Position numbers and translations under genes: made by a program. Below, one piece after another: positions 1-5,770 of a stretch of 16,201 bases of DNA. This DNA comes from an uncultured Planctomycetaceae bacterium (lineage in GTDB: Bacteria; Planctomycetota; Planctomycetia; Planctomycetales; Planctomycetaceae). The notes below the pieces were generated by a model. The model worked only from the letters and a program-made list of their open reading frames with translations, ran no database searches and had not been told where the DNA came from. The DNA lies in NCBI GenBank assembly GCA_937952455.1, contig CALFYU010000423.1:1-16201 (forward strand), read 5' to 3'. The first letter of the stretch is position 1; every line of letters starts with the position of its first letter.

Positions 1-51
1 CCAGAACAAAACTCAAGTCCCTCTACCCCAAAATCAAAACCTGACAAAGCA

Positions 52-237
52 CTAGGCTTTCTGATCGCCGCCGGCCGACGGTTTGTCCCCCGGGAGCCGC
101 CCGGCTTCTTTGAGCGCCTTGCGAAGCAGGAATTCAATCTGGGCGTTGATGCTGCGCAGGTCGTCATCCGCCCAGCGGCGGATCGCCTCCAACACTTTCG
201 GATCGGCACGCAACAAAAACGAATCCCGTTTGGCCAC
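52..237 (-). CDS. Arc-like ribbon-helix-helix DNA-binding protein
   Basis: A 61-residue protein read from GTG at 237. The sequence shows a short strand (DSFLLRAD, residues 5-12) and two helices, the second containing RSINAQIEFLLRKAL, the typical form of an Arc/MetJ-type RHH fold that dimerises and puts its strand into the major groove. The tail after about residue 47 is polar and probably disordered. The frame stays open upstream to 327, but that extension lies inside an A/T-rich repeat element. GTG at 237 has GGGAG eight bases ahead of it, so I chose GTG. It lies downstream of the SPFH gene on the same strand, an arrangement I recognise from other bacteria. By inference it represses its own operon through the tandem palindromes at 1410-1436. 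No toxin partner is visible, so an antitoxin role is not supported. Confidence 0.8.
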   Translation of the reverse strand: MAKRDSFLLRADPKVLEAIRRWADDDLRSINAQIEFLLRKALKEAGRLPGDKPSAGGDQKA

Positions 238-288
238 AAACTCAACTCCCGCGGTTGGGATAGGCCGCACACAGACGAGTGCGGCAAA

Positions 289-410
289 AATTCGAATTCC
301 GAAATCCGAAACAAATACAAAACTCAAAATTCAAATGTCCGAAACATTTCGATTTTGAACATTTTTATTTGTTTCGGATTTCGTATTTCGTGCTTCGTAT
401 TTGAATCACG
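289..410. repeat. Large A/T-rich hairpin element between SPFH and RHH genes
   Basis: The left half (about 291-338) contains GAAATCCGAAACAAATA and CAAAATTCAAATGT. The right half (about 343-408) carries their near-exact reverse complements (TATTTGTTTCGGATTTC, and CATTTCGATTTTG), so a transcript would form a long imperfect hairpin with a loop of only a few bases near 340. The A/T-rich, CCGAAAC-containing composition contrasts with the GC-rich genes on both sides and resembles interspersed repeats I have seen in planctomycete-type genomes. It could act as a partial terminator or RNA-stability element separating expression of the two genes. Copy number in the genome cannot be judged here. Confidence 0.7.
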
Positions 411-437
411 TTTCGTCCCAGCGGCGGTCTGTCCGCC

Positions 438-1376
438 TTAGTGATAAAGCGATCCCGTATTCACCACCGGTTGCGTATGGCGGTCGCTGCACAGGACCAC
501 CAGCAGGTTGGAAACCATTGCCGCACGGCGCTCGTCGTCCAACTCCACGATCTTGCCGGCGGCCAGATGATCCAGCGCCATCTCGACCATGCCGACCGCC
601 CCTTCCACGATCTTCGTGCGGGCCGCCACAACCGCCTGTGCTTGCTGGCGCTGTAACATAGCCGCCGCAATCTCCGGCGCGTAGGCGAGCTGACTGATGC
701 GGGCTTCGATCACCCTCACGCCCGCTTTGTCGAGCCGCTCTTGTATGTCGTGCCGCAATTGGTCGCTGATCTCCGTTGTGCTGCCGCGGAGGGATATCTC
801 ATGGTCCTCGCTGTCATACGGATGCCGGCTGGCAAGATTCCGCAGCGCCGCTTCGCTTTGAATGGCCACAAAATCCTCATAGTCATCCACCTCGAACATC
901 GCCTCGGCAGTGTTGACAACCTTCCAGACGACGATGGCCGAGATCTCGATCGGATTGCCGTCACGATCATTGACCTTCGAGGGATGCCCCGCAGAGCGGG
1001 ATTTTTTCTGCGTCACGCGACCGTGCTCGTCCTTCTTCTCCGGCGTGGTGACCGCTCCGGTTTCAAAGTTGTGTACGCGGAGCGAAACCTTCTTTTTCGA
1101 GAAGAAAGGATTCACCCAATAAAACCCCGACTCGACAACCGAACCTTTATAGACGCCGAATAGCAGCAACACCCGCGACTCGTTGGGCGCAACCGGCATG
1201 CAGCCGAACAGGCCAACGATGCCGCACACCGCCGAAGCGACACCACCGAAAATGGGAAAGGCTTTTTCTTCAGCGGCTCCCATGATGACAAAACTAAAGC
1301 CCGCAATGATCAATGCAATACAAATCGCCAATGGCATCCAGCCGGTATTCGGCCGCACGATTCGTTCTTCAGTCAT
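438..1376 (-). CDS. SPFH/band-7 domain membrane protein
   Basis: A 312-residue protein of the stomatin/prohibitin/flotillin superfamily, membrane scaffolds that form large oligomeric rings. Two hydrophobic segments lie at about residues 12-33 and 40-60. The SPFH domain follows at about 62-240, including ESRVLLLFGVYKGSV, GFYWVNPF and the DGNPIEISAIVVWKV strand pair, then a Gln/Ala-rich helix (LQRQQAQAVVAARTKIVEGA) and a short C-terminal tail. A charged loop (about 110-135, TPEKKDEHGRVTQKK) interrupts the domain. I chose ATG at 1376 because GAGGAG lies just upstream; the frame runs back to a TTG at 1391 that falls within the SD region. The small RHH gene lies downstream on the same strand. Its cellular role is unknown; membrane microdomain or protease-modulating functions are known for the family. 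Confidence 0.9.
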   Translation of the reverse strand: MTEERIVRPNTGWMPLAICIALIIAGFSFVIMGAAEEKAFPIFGGVASAVCGIVGLFGCMPVAPNESRVLLLFGVYKGSVVESGFYWVNPFFSKKKVSLRVHNFETGAVTTPEKKDEHGRVTQKKSRSAGHPSKVNDRDGNPIEISAIVVWKVVNTAEAMFEVDDYEDFVAIQSEAALRNLASRHPYDSEDHEISLRGSTTEISDQLRHDIQERLDKAGVRVIEARISQLAYAPEIAAAMLQRQQAQAVVAARTKIVEGAVGMVEMALDHLAAGKIVELDDERRAAMVSNLLVVLCSDRHTQPVVNTGSLYH

Positions 1377-1409
1377 CGGAGTTCTCCTCAATGGATTGAG
1401 CGGGCAGTC

Positions 1410-1436
1410 GATACCATAATGATATCACTATGATAT
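1410..1436. promoter_or_regulatory. Two overlapping palindromes, candidate RHH operator
   Basis: Palindrome one is GATACCA-TAA-TGATATC (1410-1426, 6 of 7 arm positions paired). Palindrome two is ATATCA-CTA-TGATAT (1422-1436, perfect). Their centres are 11 bp apart, about one helical turn, so two dimers would bind the same face of the DNA. Together they cover the -10 box and most of the spacer of the predicted SPFH promoter. The operon encodes its own RHH protein, so autorepression is the natural reading, but it is inferred. Confidence 0.55.
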
Positions 1437-1447
1437 ATTCTGGTCAA
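1419..1447 (-). promoter_or_regulatory. Sigma-70-like promoter of the SPFH-RHH operon
   Basis: Read on the minus strand, TTGACC (1442-1447) is followed after exactly 17 bases by TATCAT (1419-1424). These match five of six consensus positions each. Transcription would start near 1412, about 35 bases before the SPFH start codon. Confidence 0.6.
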
Positions 1448-1693
1448 GTGCAATTCCGGCGCGATCAGCGCGGCTCACACCCCCAGGGAAACGCAGCGAC
1501 AACGGAGTTGGATCATGACCGCAGCGCAGGGTGCCACGGCTGGCTCGTCCAGCAGAGCGGCGCCGTCCGTGCATTTTGCTCTGGCTTAAGAGCTGCAAGT
1601 CACACCCAGCCGCCGCGTTTTAGAGGAATTTGAATCCCGCAATCAGAGGATTGACGCTTACAGCGGCGCCGCCTAGACTGGCGTGCACAATCA
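1448..1693. other. Intergenic stretch with no supported gene
   Basis: This stretch separates the SPFH promoter from the tRNA gene. Short open frames cross it but have no ribosome site or recognisable protein character. I see no clear promoter for the tRNA. Confidence 0.5.
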
Positions 1694-1768
1694 CGGGACG
1701 TAGCTCAGCTTGGCTAGAGCACCGGCTTTGGGAGCCGGGGGTCGCAGGTTCGAATCCTGTCGTCCCGA
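1694..1768 (+). tRNA. tRNA-Pro (anticodon UGG)
   Basis: A complete cloverleaf can be read. The acceptor arms CGGGACG (1694-1700) and CGTCCCG (1761-1767) pair perfectly. The D-arm is GCTC...GAGC, and the anticodon stem CCGGC/GCCGG holds the loop TTTGGGA with TGG at its centre. The T-arm is GCAGG-TTCGAATC-CTGT-like. C1:G72 with A73 is typical of bacterial tRNA-Pro. The bases after A73 are CTA, so the CCA end is not encoded and must be added enzymatically. Confidence 0.95.
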
Positions 1769-1837
1769 CTAATTCACGCACATCCGTTTCGCAACCTCTT
1801 TCCGCTCAACAACTCGCGAATGGCTCAAATCTTTCGT

Positions 1838-1853
1838 GTTGCCAAAGGGCAAC
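1838..1853. terminator. Short hairpin downstream of tRNA-Pro
   Basis: GTTGCC-AAAG-GGCAAC forms a perfect 6-bp stem with a 4-base loop, 70 bases after the tRNA. No T-run follows, so a terminator role is only possible. It lies in the otherwise empty 1769-1936 interval. Confidence 0.25.
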
Positions 1854-1936
1854 TGAACGGGCGTAATACTGCTGTTCCGTCGCTTCCTTCGAAGTCTGTC
1901 GTCGCATGAGCTTCTTCGGCCCGAGATGGGCAAGGA

Positions 1937-2434
1937 CTACGAAACAAATCCGCCGACGATTTCAGCAAGTTTCTTGTAGCTTATCTCCATTCCGTCGGTC
2001 ATCCCGGTGGAGAGGGCAACATCACGGTCTTCCTGGGAGGCAAACGCAATCGTCGTCTTCACATGTGTGATGCCGTCTGATTCCTGAAACTCCACGGTAA
2101 TGATCGATTGGCTCTCGCCCATCGAACCGCCCAAGTTGCCGGGGTCATAGATTTGGGTGTGAACCAGTCTTGATTCCGTGACGACCTCCATGAACTCGCC
2201 CACGAAACCAAACTCAGTGCCGTCATCGTTGTTTCGCCAGCGCCAGCGGTATCGCCCGCCCGTGCGGACATCCATTTCACAGACGGGCATCGACCAACCG
2301 GGGAGTCCAGTGCACCAACGCGCGAAGAGATCGGGTTCTACATAGGCACGCCAAACCAGCTTGACTGGGGCATCGAAACTGCGTTTCACCAACACGGATG
2401 TGTCGTTCGGTGTGCTGACTTCCGACGTGTTCAT
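1937..2434 (-). CDS. AHSA1/SRPBCC-domain protein
   Basis: A 165-residue protein with the helix-grip fold of the Aha1-C-terminal-like SRPBCC family. Family landmarks are visible: the opening strand and turn VKRSFDAPVKLVWRAYVEPDLFARW (residues about 17-41), the GGRYRWRW strand, the GEFMEVVTESRLVHT segment, and a closing helix (DGMEISYKKLAEIV). These small cytosolic proteins have a hydrophobic cavity and are often paired with ArsR-type repressors; their ligands are mostly unknown. Its ATG overlaps the stop codon of the regulator gene (ATGA), and AAAGGA lies upstream, so the two are translationally coupled. It is complete and of normal length. Binding of a hydrophobic ligand sensed together with the regulator is inference only. 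Confidence 0.88.
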   Translation of the reverse strand: MNTSEVSTPNDTSVLVKRSFDAPVKLVWRAYVEPDLFARWCTGLPGWSMPVCEMDVRTGGRYRWRWRNNDDGTEFGFVGEFMEVVTESRLVHTQIYDPGNLGGSMGESQSIITVEFQESDGITHVKTTIAFASQEDRDVALSTGMTDGMEISYKKLAEIVGGFVS

Positions 2435-2769
2435 TTCTTTCTTTCCTTTCGTGCCCGTTTCAACTCGGCAAGAAGACCATCAAGCCGCGTGTAGTTTCCT
2501 TCCCACACATCATGCACCTGTACCAGCCAATCGTGGACGACCTCCAATTGTTGAGGTTCAAGCTTGCACGGCCTGGTTTGGGCTTCTTGCTTTCGCGAGA
2601 CAATTCCAGCCGATTCGAGAACTTTGATGTGCGAAGAAATTGTCGGCTGACTGAGATCGAATTGGTCAACTAGCTCAGAGACCGTCGCTTCGCCACGTGC
2701 CAAATGCACGACAATGCCACGGCGGGTTGGATCGGCAAGTGCGGCGAAAGCTTGGTCAAGTGAAGCCAT
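2431..2769 (-). CDS. ArsR-family winged-helix regulator
   Basis: A 112-residue regulator. The ALADPTRRGIVVHL segment (residues 10-23) and the helix-turn-helix TVSELVDQFDLSQPTISSHIKVLESAGIV (about 29-57) are the standard ArsR signature. The metal-binding cysteine box of ArsR/SmtB is absent (ELVDQF where metal sensors have ELCVCD), so it belongs with the non-metal-sensing members that repress neighbouring small-protein genes. It overlaps the AHSA1 gene by four bases and is read first. The ATG at 2769 has no Shine-Dalgarno sequence and sits about seven bases after the predicted -10 box, so the mRNA is probably leaderless. The inverted repeat at 2771-2792 on its promoter suggests autorepression. 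Confidence 0.92.
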   Translation of the reverse strand: MASLDQAFAALADPTRRGIVVHLARGEATVSELVDQFDLSQPTISSHIKVLESAGIVSRKQEAQTRPCKLEPQQLEVVHDWLVQVHDVWEGNYTRLDGLLAELKRARKERKK

Positions 2770-2770
2770 A

Positions 2771-2792
2771 TATATAGATTATTGTCTATATA
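2771..2792. promoter_or_regulatory. Perfect 8-6-8 inverted repeat, candidate ArsR operator
   Basis: TATATAGA (2771-2778) and TCTATATA (2785-2792) are exact reverse complements around a 6-base spacer. The repeat covers the -10 box of the regulator's own promoter and ends one base from its start codon, a typical position for an autorepressor. The A/T-rich stem differs from the local base composition. Confidence 0.65.
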
Positions 2793-2804
2793 GAGAAATG
2801 TCAA
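2776..2804 (-). promoter_or_regulatory. Promoter of the ArsR-AHSA1 operon, probably leaderless
   Basis: On the minus strand, a consensus TTGACA (2799-2804) is followed by a 17-base spacer and TAATCT (2776-2781). A start site six to seven bases further on falls at or next to the A of the ATG at 2769. Confidence 0.65.
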
Positions 2805-2808
2805 TATA

Positions 2809-3144
2809 TCAGGTGTTGTCGAGCATCAAGGGACGAGACGCCGCTTCATGATTTGGCGGCAGTAAGACGTTGAAGTCGTGTAGGGTCCCAATCGATGGTG
2901 GCAAGCGACAAAACTCTAACCATGTCCAGTTGCCCCGATTATCCTTAACTTCAAACCCCGTCGTTGGTTGCGAAAGCGACTGGCCGCGGGCTTTCAACAC
3001 TGGCGGGGACAAAGCTGCAATCTTCCGGCTACAAAGCCACCAATCTTTTTGTGAAAATCTCACCCTGATGTCGATTTTGGCCCAGCTCATTCGACTAATG
3101 GAAAAGAGCTGGGCACAAGTCCGTGCCGAGCAGATCATCATCAA
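2809..3144 (-). CDS. Possible small protein or gene remnant, unrecognised
   Basis: An open frame of 111 codons lies between the ArsR promoter and the YCII gene, on the strand opposite the latter. The part after about residue 25 has protein-like composition (for example IDIRVRFSQKDWW, FEVKDNRGNWTWLEFC), whereas the first 20 residues look random. I see no convincing ribosome site and do not recognise a family. It could be a decayed gene or a chance frame. The plus-strand frame across the same interval looks less like a protein. No other feature is visible in 2805-3140. Confidence 0.22.
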   Translation of the reverse strand: MMMICSARTCAQLFSISRMSWAKIDIRVRFSQKDWWLCSRKIAALSPPVLKARGQSLSQPTTGFEVKDNRGNWTWLEFCRLPPSIGTLHDFNVLLPPNHEAASRPLMLDNT

Positions 3145-3156
3145 AGGAGGAGTGGC

Positions 3157-3555
3157 ATGAAGTTCGTCTGTCTAGGGTTCCATGATGAGGAGAAGTTTGC
3201 TCAGATGACGCCGGAAGACGCACAGAGAATGATGGACGTGTGCTTCGCCTACGATGATGAACTTCGTCGCGGCGGTCATTTCGTGGGGGGAGAAGCGCTC
3301 GAGTTCACCCGCAATGCCGTCACAGTAAGAACAAAGAGTGGCGAAGTGGAAGTGATCGATGGCCCGTTTGCGGAGACCAAGGAAATGCTGGGCGGTATTC
3401 TGCTGCTGGAGGCGCGCGACCTACAGCAGGCGATCGCGCTGATGTCGAAACACCCGGCCGTGAAGATGGGGACAATCTTCGAGATCCGACCGGCCAATGA
3501 AGCGGTCAACCGCCTAGTCGCCGAGCGGAGCGCGGCGGTCGCTAGGGAAGCATGA
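3157..3555 (+). CDS. YCII/DGPF-domain protein
   Basis: A 132-residue protein of the YCII-related (DGPF) family. The family's name motif appears as DGPFAETKEMLGG (residues about 68-80), after the opening strand MKFVCLGFHDEEKF and the helix with EDAQRMMDVCFAYDDELRRGG. The usual ferredoxin-like alpha/beta fold ends with the IFEIRP strand. The start is firm: AAAGGAGG lies upstream of ATG at 3157. The family is mostly uncharacterised; members often sit next to ECF sigma factors or SRPBCC/ArsR genes, and here an ArsR-AHSA1 pair lies on the opposite strand. A shared stress or detoxification role is inference. The convergent hydrolase gene begins its tail 93 bp downstream, and no terminator is obvious between them. 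Confidence 0.9.
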   Translation: MKFVCLGFHDEEKFAQMTPEDAQRMMDVCFAYDDELRRGGHFVGGEALEFTRNAVTVRTKSGEVEVIDGPFAETKEMLGGILLLEARDLQQAIALMSKHPAVKMGTIFEIRPANEAVNRLVAERSAAVAREA

Positions 3556-3648
3556 GCGACCGGAGTCCTCGCGTGCACCAGCGGCGATTTCTGCTGCCGA
3601 TTCGAGTCAAACGTTCGTTAGGAATCGATTGCAGATCCGGGACCTGAA

Positions 3649-4851
3649 TCATTTCTTAAACGCCGGACTCTTCATCAATTCTGCCGTCGCGGCGTCGCAA
3701 GCGGGGAAGGCTTGTTTCTCGCCGGTGTTAGTGGCAACGATCGTGGCCCGCTTCGCTTCGGGCATCACCCAGACAAGCGAGAATTGATTCGTGTTGTTGC
3801 CGGCGTGCTGGAGTGTGCGACCGAAGGACGACTTAAAATGAATCCAGCCGAAGCCGTACTTCTCGTCGCCGCCTTTGCGGTCAGCGACTCCCTCGTGCAA
3901 GTGCCGGAGCGTTTTGTCGTTTTTGAGGACGGGCGCGGCTGTCTCATTGAGGTGCCAACCGATGAACTTCGCCCAGTCACTGATCGTCGTGCGAATCGTT
4001 CCGCAACTGGCGTAGACGGTCGGATTCTCCGAGCCTAGCGTGCCCGGTTTGATCGGGTCGCCGCCATCTGTCTCATGGCCCCAGAGCAACGCGTCTTTTG
4101 CGCGATTTAGCTTCTTGGCCGAATAGAACTCGGTATTGTTCATGCCGAGCGGCTTGAAGACTCGTTCCTGCATAAGTTGCTCAAACGGCTTCTTGCCGCG
4201 TTCCTCGAGCATGGCGGCCACAACGACGTAGCCCAGGTTGGAGTAGTCGAATTTGCCTATCGTCCCCTGGGGAGGCTTGGTCAGCAACAAATAACACATC
4301 CGCGCTCGCTGCTGTTCCGGTTTGAGTCTCTCGGTGAAGAAGCTGATCCATTCGGGACCGTTGGGCAGGTCGCCGTGAAGCCCTCCGGTGTGCGAGAGTA
4401 GTTGCTCGAGCGTGACATCCTTGAAACCGCCGTGGACCGGCTGGTCGGGCCAGACTTCGGAAATTGTCGATGACCAGTCAATTGCTCCATCGTCGACCAG
4501 CACGGCGGCCAGCGTCGCTGTGAACGCCTTGCTATTCGACCCCAGCGCAAACTGATCCGCGGGAGTAATAGCATCCTCGGTCCCGCGCTTGCGCACGCCT
4601 GTCGTGGCCGACTCGATGATGCCGTCGGGACCGATCGACGCGGCAAAAATGCCCGGCACATCCTTGGATTTGCAGATCTCGGCCAGTTTGTCTTCCAATT
4701 CCCCGCCGGCAGCGGGCGATGCAGAGATGGTGAGAGTTGCCGCAACAACACACAGCAGAAGACAGCAGCCGGTCACAATGAAGATCGGCCGAAAACTTCC
4801 AGCGACGGTCGCACCGCTGGCAAAGAGCGTGGGGAATGGCGAAAGTGTCAT
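3649..4851 (-). CDS. Membrane-tethered serine hydrolase, class C beta-lactamase-like
   Basis: Read from ATG at 4851 (AAGGAG seven bases upstream) the protein has 400 residues; the frame is open to 4989, but that part lies in the promoter region. A hydrophobic segment at about residues 22-44 is an uncleaved anchor or late signal peptide, followed by SPAAGG and the mature domain, so it acts outside the cytoplasm. Catalytic motifs of the penicillin-binding/class C beta-lactamase fold are visible in order: S105-N-S-K108, Y203-S-N205 and H349-A-G351 (the KTG equivalent). LLSHTGGLHGDLP is the usual conserved block before YxN. Such proteins include D-amino peptidases and esterases; antibiotic hydrolysis is not implied. 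It is transcribed divergently from the two-HTH regulator at 4988. Confidence 0.88.
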   Translation of the reverse strand: MTLSPFPTLFASGATVAGSFRPIFIVTGCCLLLCVVAATLTISASPAAGGELEDKLAEICKSKDVPGIFAASIGPDGIIESATTGVRKRGTEDAITPADQFALGSNSKAFTATLAAVLVDDGAIDWSSTISEVWPDQPVHGGFKDVTLEQLLSHTGGLHGDLPNGPEWISFFTERLKPEQQRARMCYLLLTKPPQGTIGKFDYSNLGYVVVAAMLEERGKKPFEQLMQERVFKPLGMNNTEFYSAKKLNRAKDALLWGHETDGGDPIKPGTLGSENPTVYASCGTIRTTISDWAKFIGWHLNETAAPVLKNDKTLRHLHEGVADRKGGDEKYGFGWIHFKSSFGRTLQHAGNNTNQFSLVWVMPEAKRATIVATNTGEKQAFPACDAATAELMKSPAFKK

Positions 4852-4890
4852 CGGACTCTCCTTGAGCGAGTAAGGTGCCATCAGTTTCTC

Positions 4891-4920
4891 TTGACGGGCC
4901 GCTTCATAATACGATACCAT
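4891..4920 (+). promoter_or_regulatory. Weak candidate promoter of the two-HTH regulator
   Basis: TTGACG (4891-4896) and TACCAT (4915-4920) are 18 bases apart, pointing towards the regulator gene. The -10 box is poor, so the call is tentative. Confidence 0.3.
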
Positions 4921-4938
4921 CTCATGGAATGGTGTCAA
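4911..4938 (-). promoter_or_regulatory. Promoter of the serine hydrolase gene
   Basis: On the minus strand, TTGACA (4933-4938) is followed by 16 bases and TATCGT (4911-4916). This would give a leader of about 55 bases before ATG at 4851. The -35 box is perfect and the -10 box moderate. Confidence 0.45.
4913..4936. promoter_or_regulatory. Inverted repeat in the divergent control region
   Basis: GATACCAT (4913-4920) and ATGGTGTC (4929-4936) pair at seven of eight positions around an 8-base spacer. The repeat overlaps the -35 and -10 boxes of the hydrolase promoter and the -10 box of the opposite promoter. This placement suits a repressor controlling both genes; the adjacent regulator is the obvious candidate. 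Confidence 0.45.
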
Positions 4939-4987
4939 CATATGAACCCCACGCCTCCCCGTGGATTTCCCAATATTCTGTCTTTCC

Positions 4988-5770
4988 ATGCACGAACCCG
5001 AACTCCTGCTTGCGGCGCTGAAATCGATGCTGAAGGAGCGCCGAATCAGCTATGCGGTATTGGCGGCCGAGCTGGATGTGTCGCTGCTGACTGTCAAACG
5101 CACGCTTAACAAAGCGACCATTCCGCTGGACCGCCTGCTCGATATCTGTCGCATCGCGCAGATCGACTTCGCTGAACTCATCGAACGGGCGGCCGCCCAA
5201 AAACCGGAGCATACGTTCTTCGATGCACGGCAGGATGAGTTGTTCACCCGTTGTCCGCCGATGCTCACGTACTTCACCGCTCTGCAGTCGGGCCAATCGC
5301 CCGCCCAGATTGCCAGGCAACATCGTTTGACGTCGGCGTCGACGACGCGATATCTCGATGCACTGGCCGAAGTTGAATTGGTACGGGTGACCGGCTCCGG
5401 CAAGTCGATCGAGGCCGAAGTGCTCGTCGCGCCGCCGATCGGATTCTCTCCGGGTAGCACCACACTCGCCCGCCTATCAGAAGCGTTCCTGACGTCGGTT
5501 GTGAAGCGCGTTGTCGCCGCCACCGATCGCCGCGAAGGCGACTTTTCACTGCTCAAGCCGCTGCGGCTGTCGGAACGGCAGTATCGTCAAATGACGGACG
5601 AGCTTTACGACGTGGTGAATCGGTTTTCGTTCCTATCCGAGAGCGTTGCAATTGCAGCGGACGACGATGAGCGTCCCGAGTGGCAGCTTGCGATCGCCGC
5701 GTCGCAGGCCGACCCAGCGAACGATCCAGTGTCGGCGATTCGCAATCTCAAGCCGGACGAGGCGATGTAA
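4988..5770 (+). CDS. Transcriptional regulator with two helix-turn-helix domains
   Basis: A 260-residue protein. Residues about 3-66 form an XRE-like helix-turn-helix of the type ISYAVLAAELDVSLLTVKRTL followed by LDRLLDICRIAQIDFAELIERA. Residues about 93-138 contain a second, winged-helix-like HTH (SPAQIARQHRLTSASTTRYLDAL then VELVRVTGSGKSIEAEVLV). The remaining region is mixed alpha/beta with no motif I recognise, perhaps for ligand binding or dimerisation. ATG at 4988 matches where such N-terminal domains normally begin; a GTG at 4961 in frame lacks an SD and adds nine non-conserved residues. Neither start has a good ribosome site. It faces away from the serine hydrolase gene and probably controls it and itself. 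Confidence 0.75.
   Translation: MHEPELLLAALKSMLKERRISYAVLAAELDVSLLTVKRTLNKATIPLDRLLDICRIAQIDFAELIERAAAQKPEHTFFDARQDELFTRCPPMLTYFTALQSGQSPAQIARQHRLTSASTTRYLDALAEVELVRVTGSGKSIEAEVLVAPPIGFSPGSTTLARLSEAFLTSVVKRVVAATDRREGDFSLLKPLRLSERQYRQMTDELYDVVNRFSFLSESVAIAADDDERPEWQLAIAASQADPANDPVSAIRNLKPDEAM

Noticed and set aside
238..327. N-terminal extension of the RHH protein from 327
   Set aside because: The 30 extra codons lie mostly in the A/T-rich hairpin element, and the GTG at 237 has its own ribosome site and begins the conserved fold.
1377..1391. TTG start for the SPFH gene
   Set aside because: The TTG overlaps the Shine-Dalgarno sequence that serves ATG at 1376.
1430..1866. Two short plus-strand frames around tRNA-Pro
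   Set aside because: One reads straight through the tRNA gene and the other starts inside the operator region; neither has a ribosome site.
2870..3160. A 96-codon plus-strand frame overlapping the YCII start by ATGA
   Set aside because: The overlap suggests coupling, but its last residues simply translate the ribosome site, it has no ribosome site of its own, and the composition looks random.
1694..3648. A genomic island inserted at tRNA-Pro
   Set aside because: I looked for a second copy of the tRNA 3' end and for an integrase and saw neither, so tRNA-linked integration is not supported.
3649..4851. Antibiotic-resistance beta-lactamase
   Set aside because: The SxxK/YxN/HxG motifs only place it in the broad penicillin-binding/class C fold; the HAG motif and the context fit an esterase or peptidase equally well.
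4852..4989. Longer N-terminus for the serine hydrolase
   Set aside because: It runs through the promoter and operator region, has no conserved character, and ATG at 4851 has AAGGAG at good spacing just before the hydrophobic anchor.
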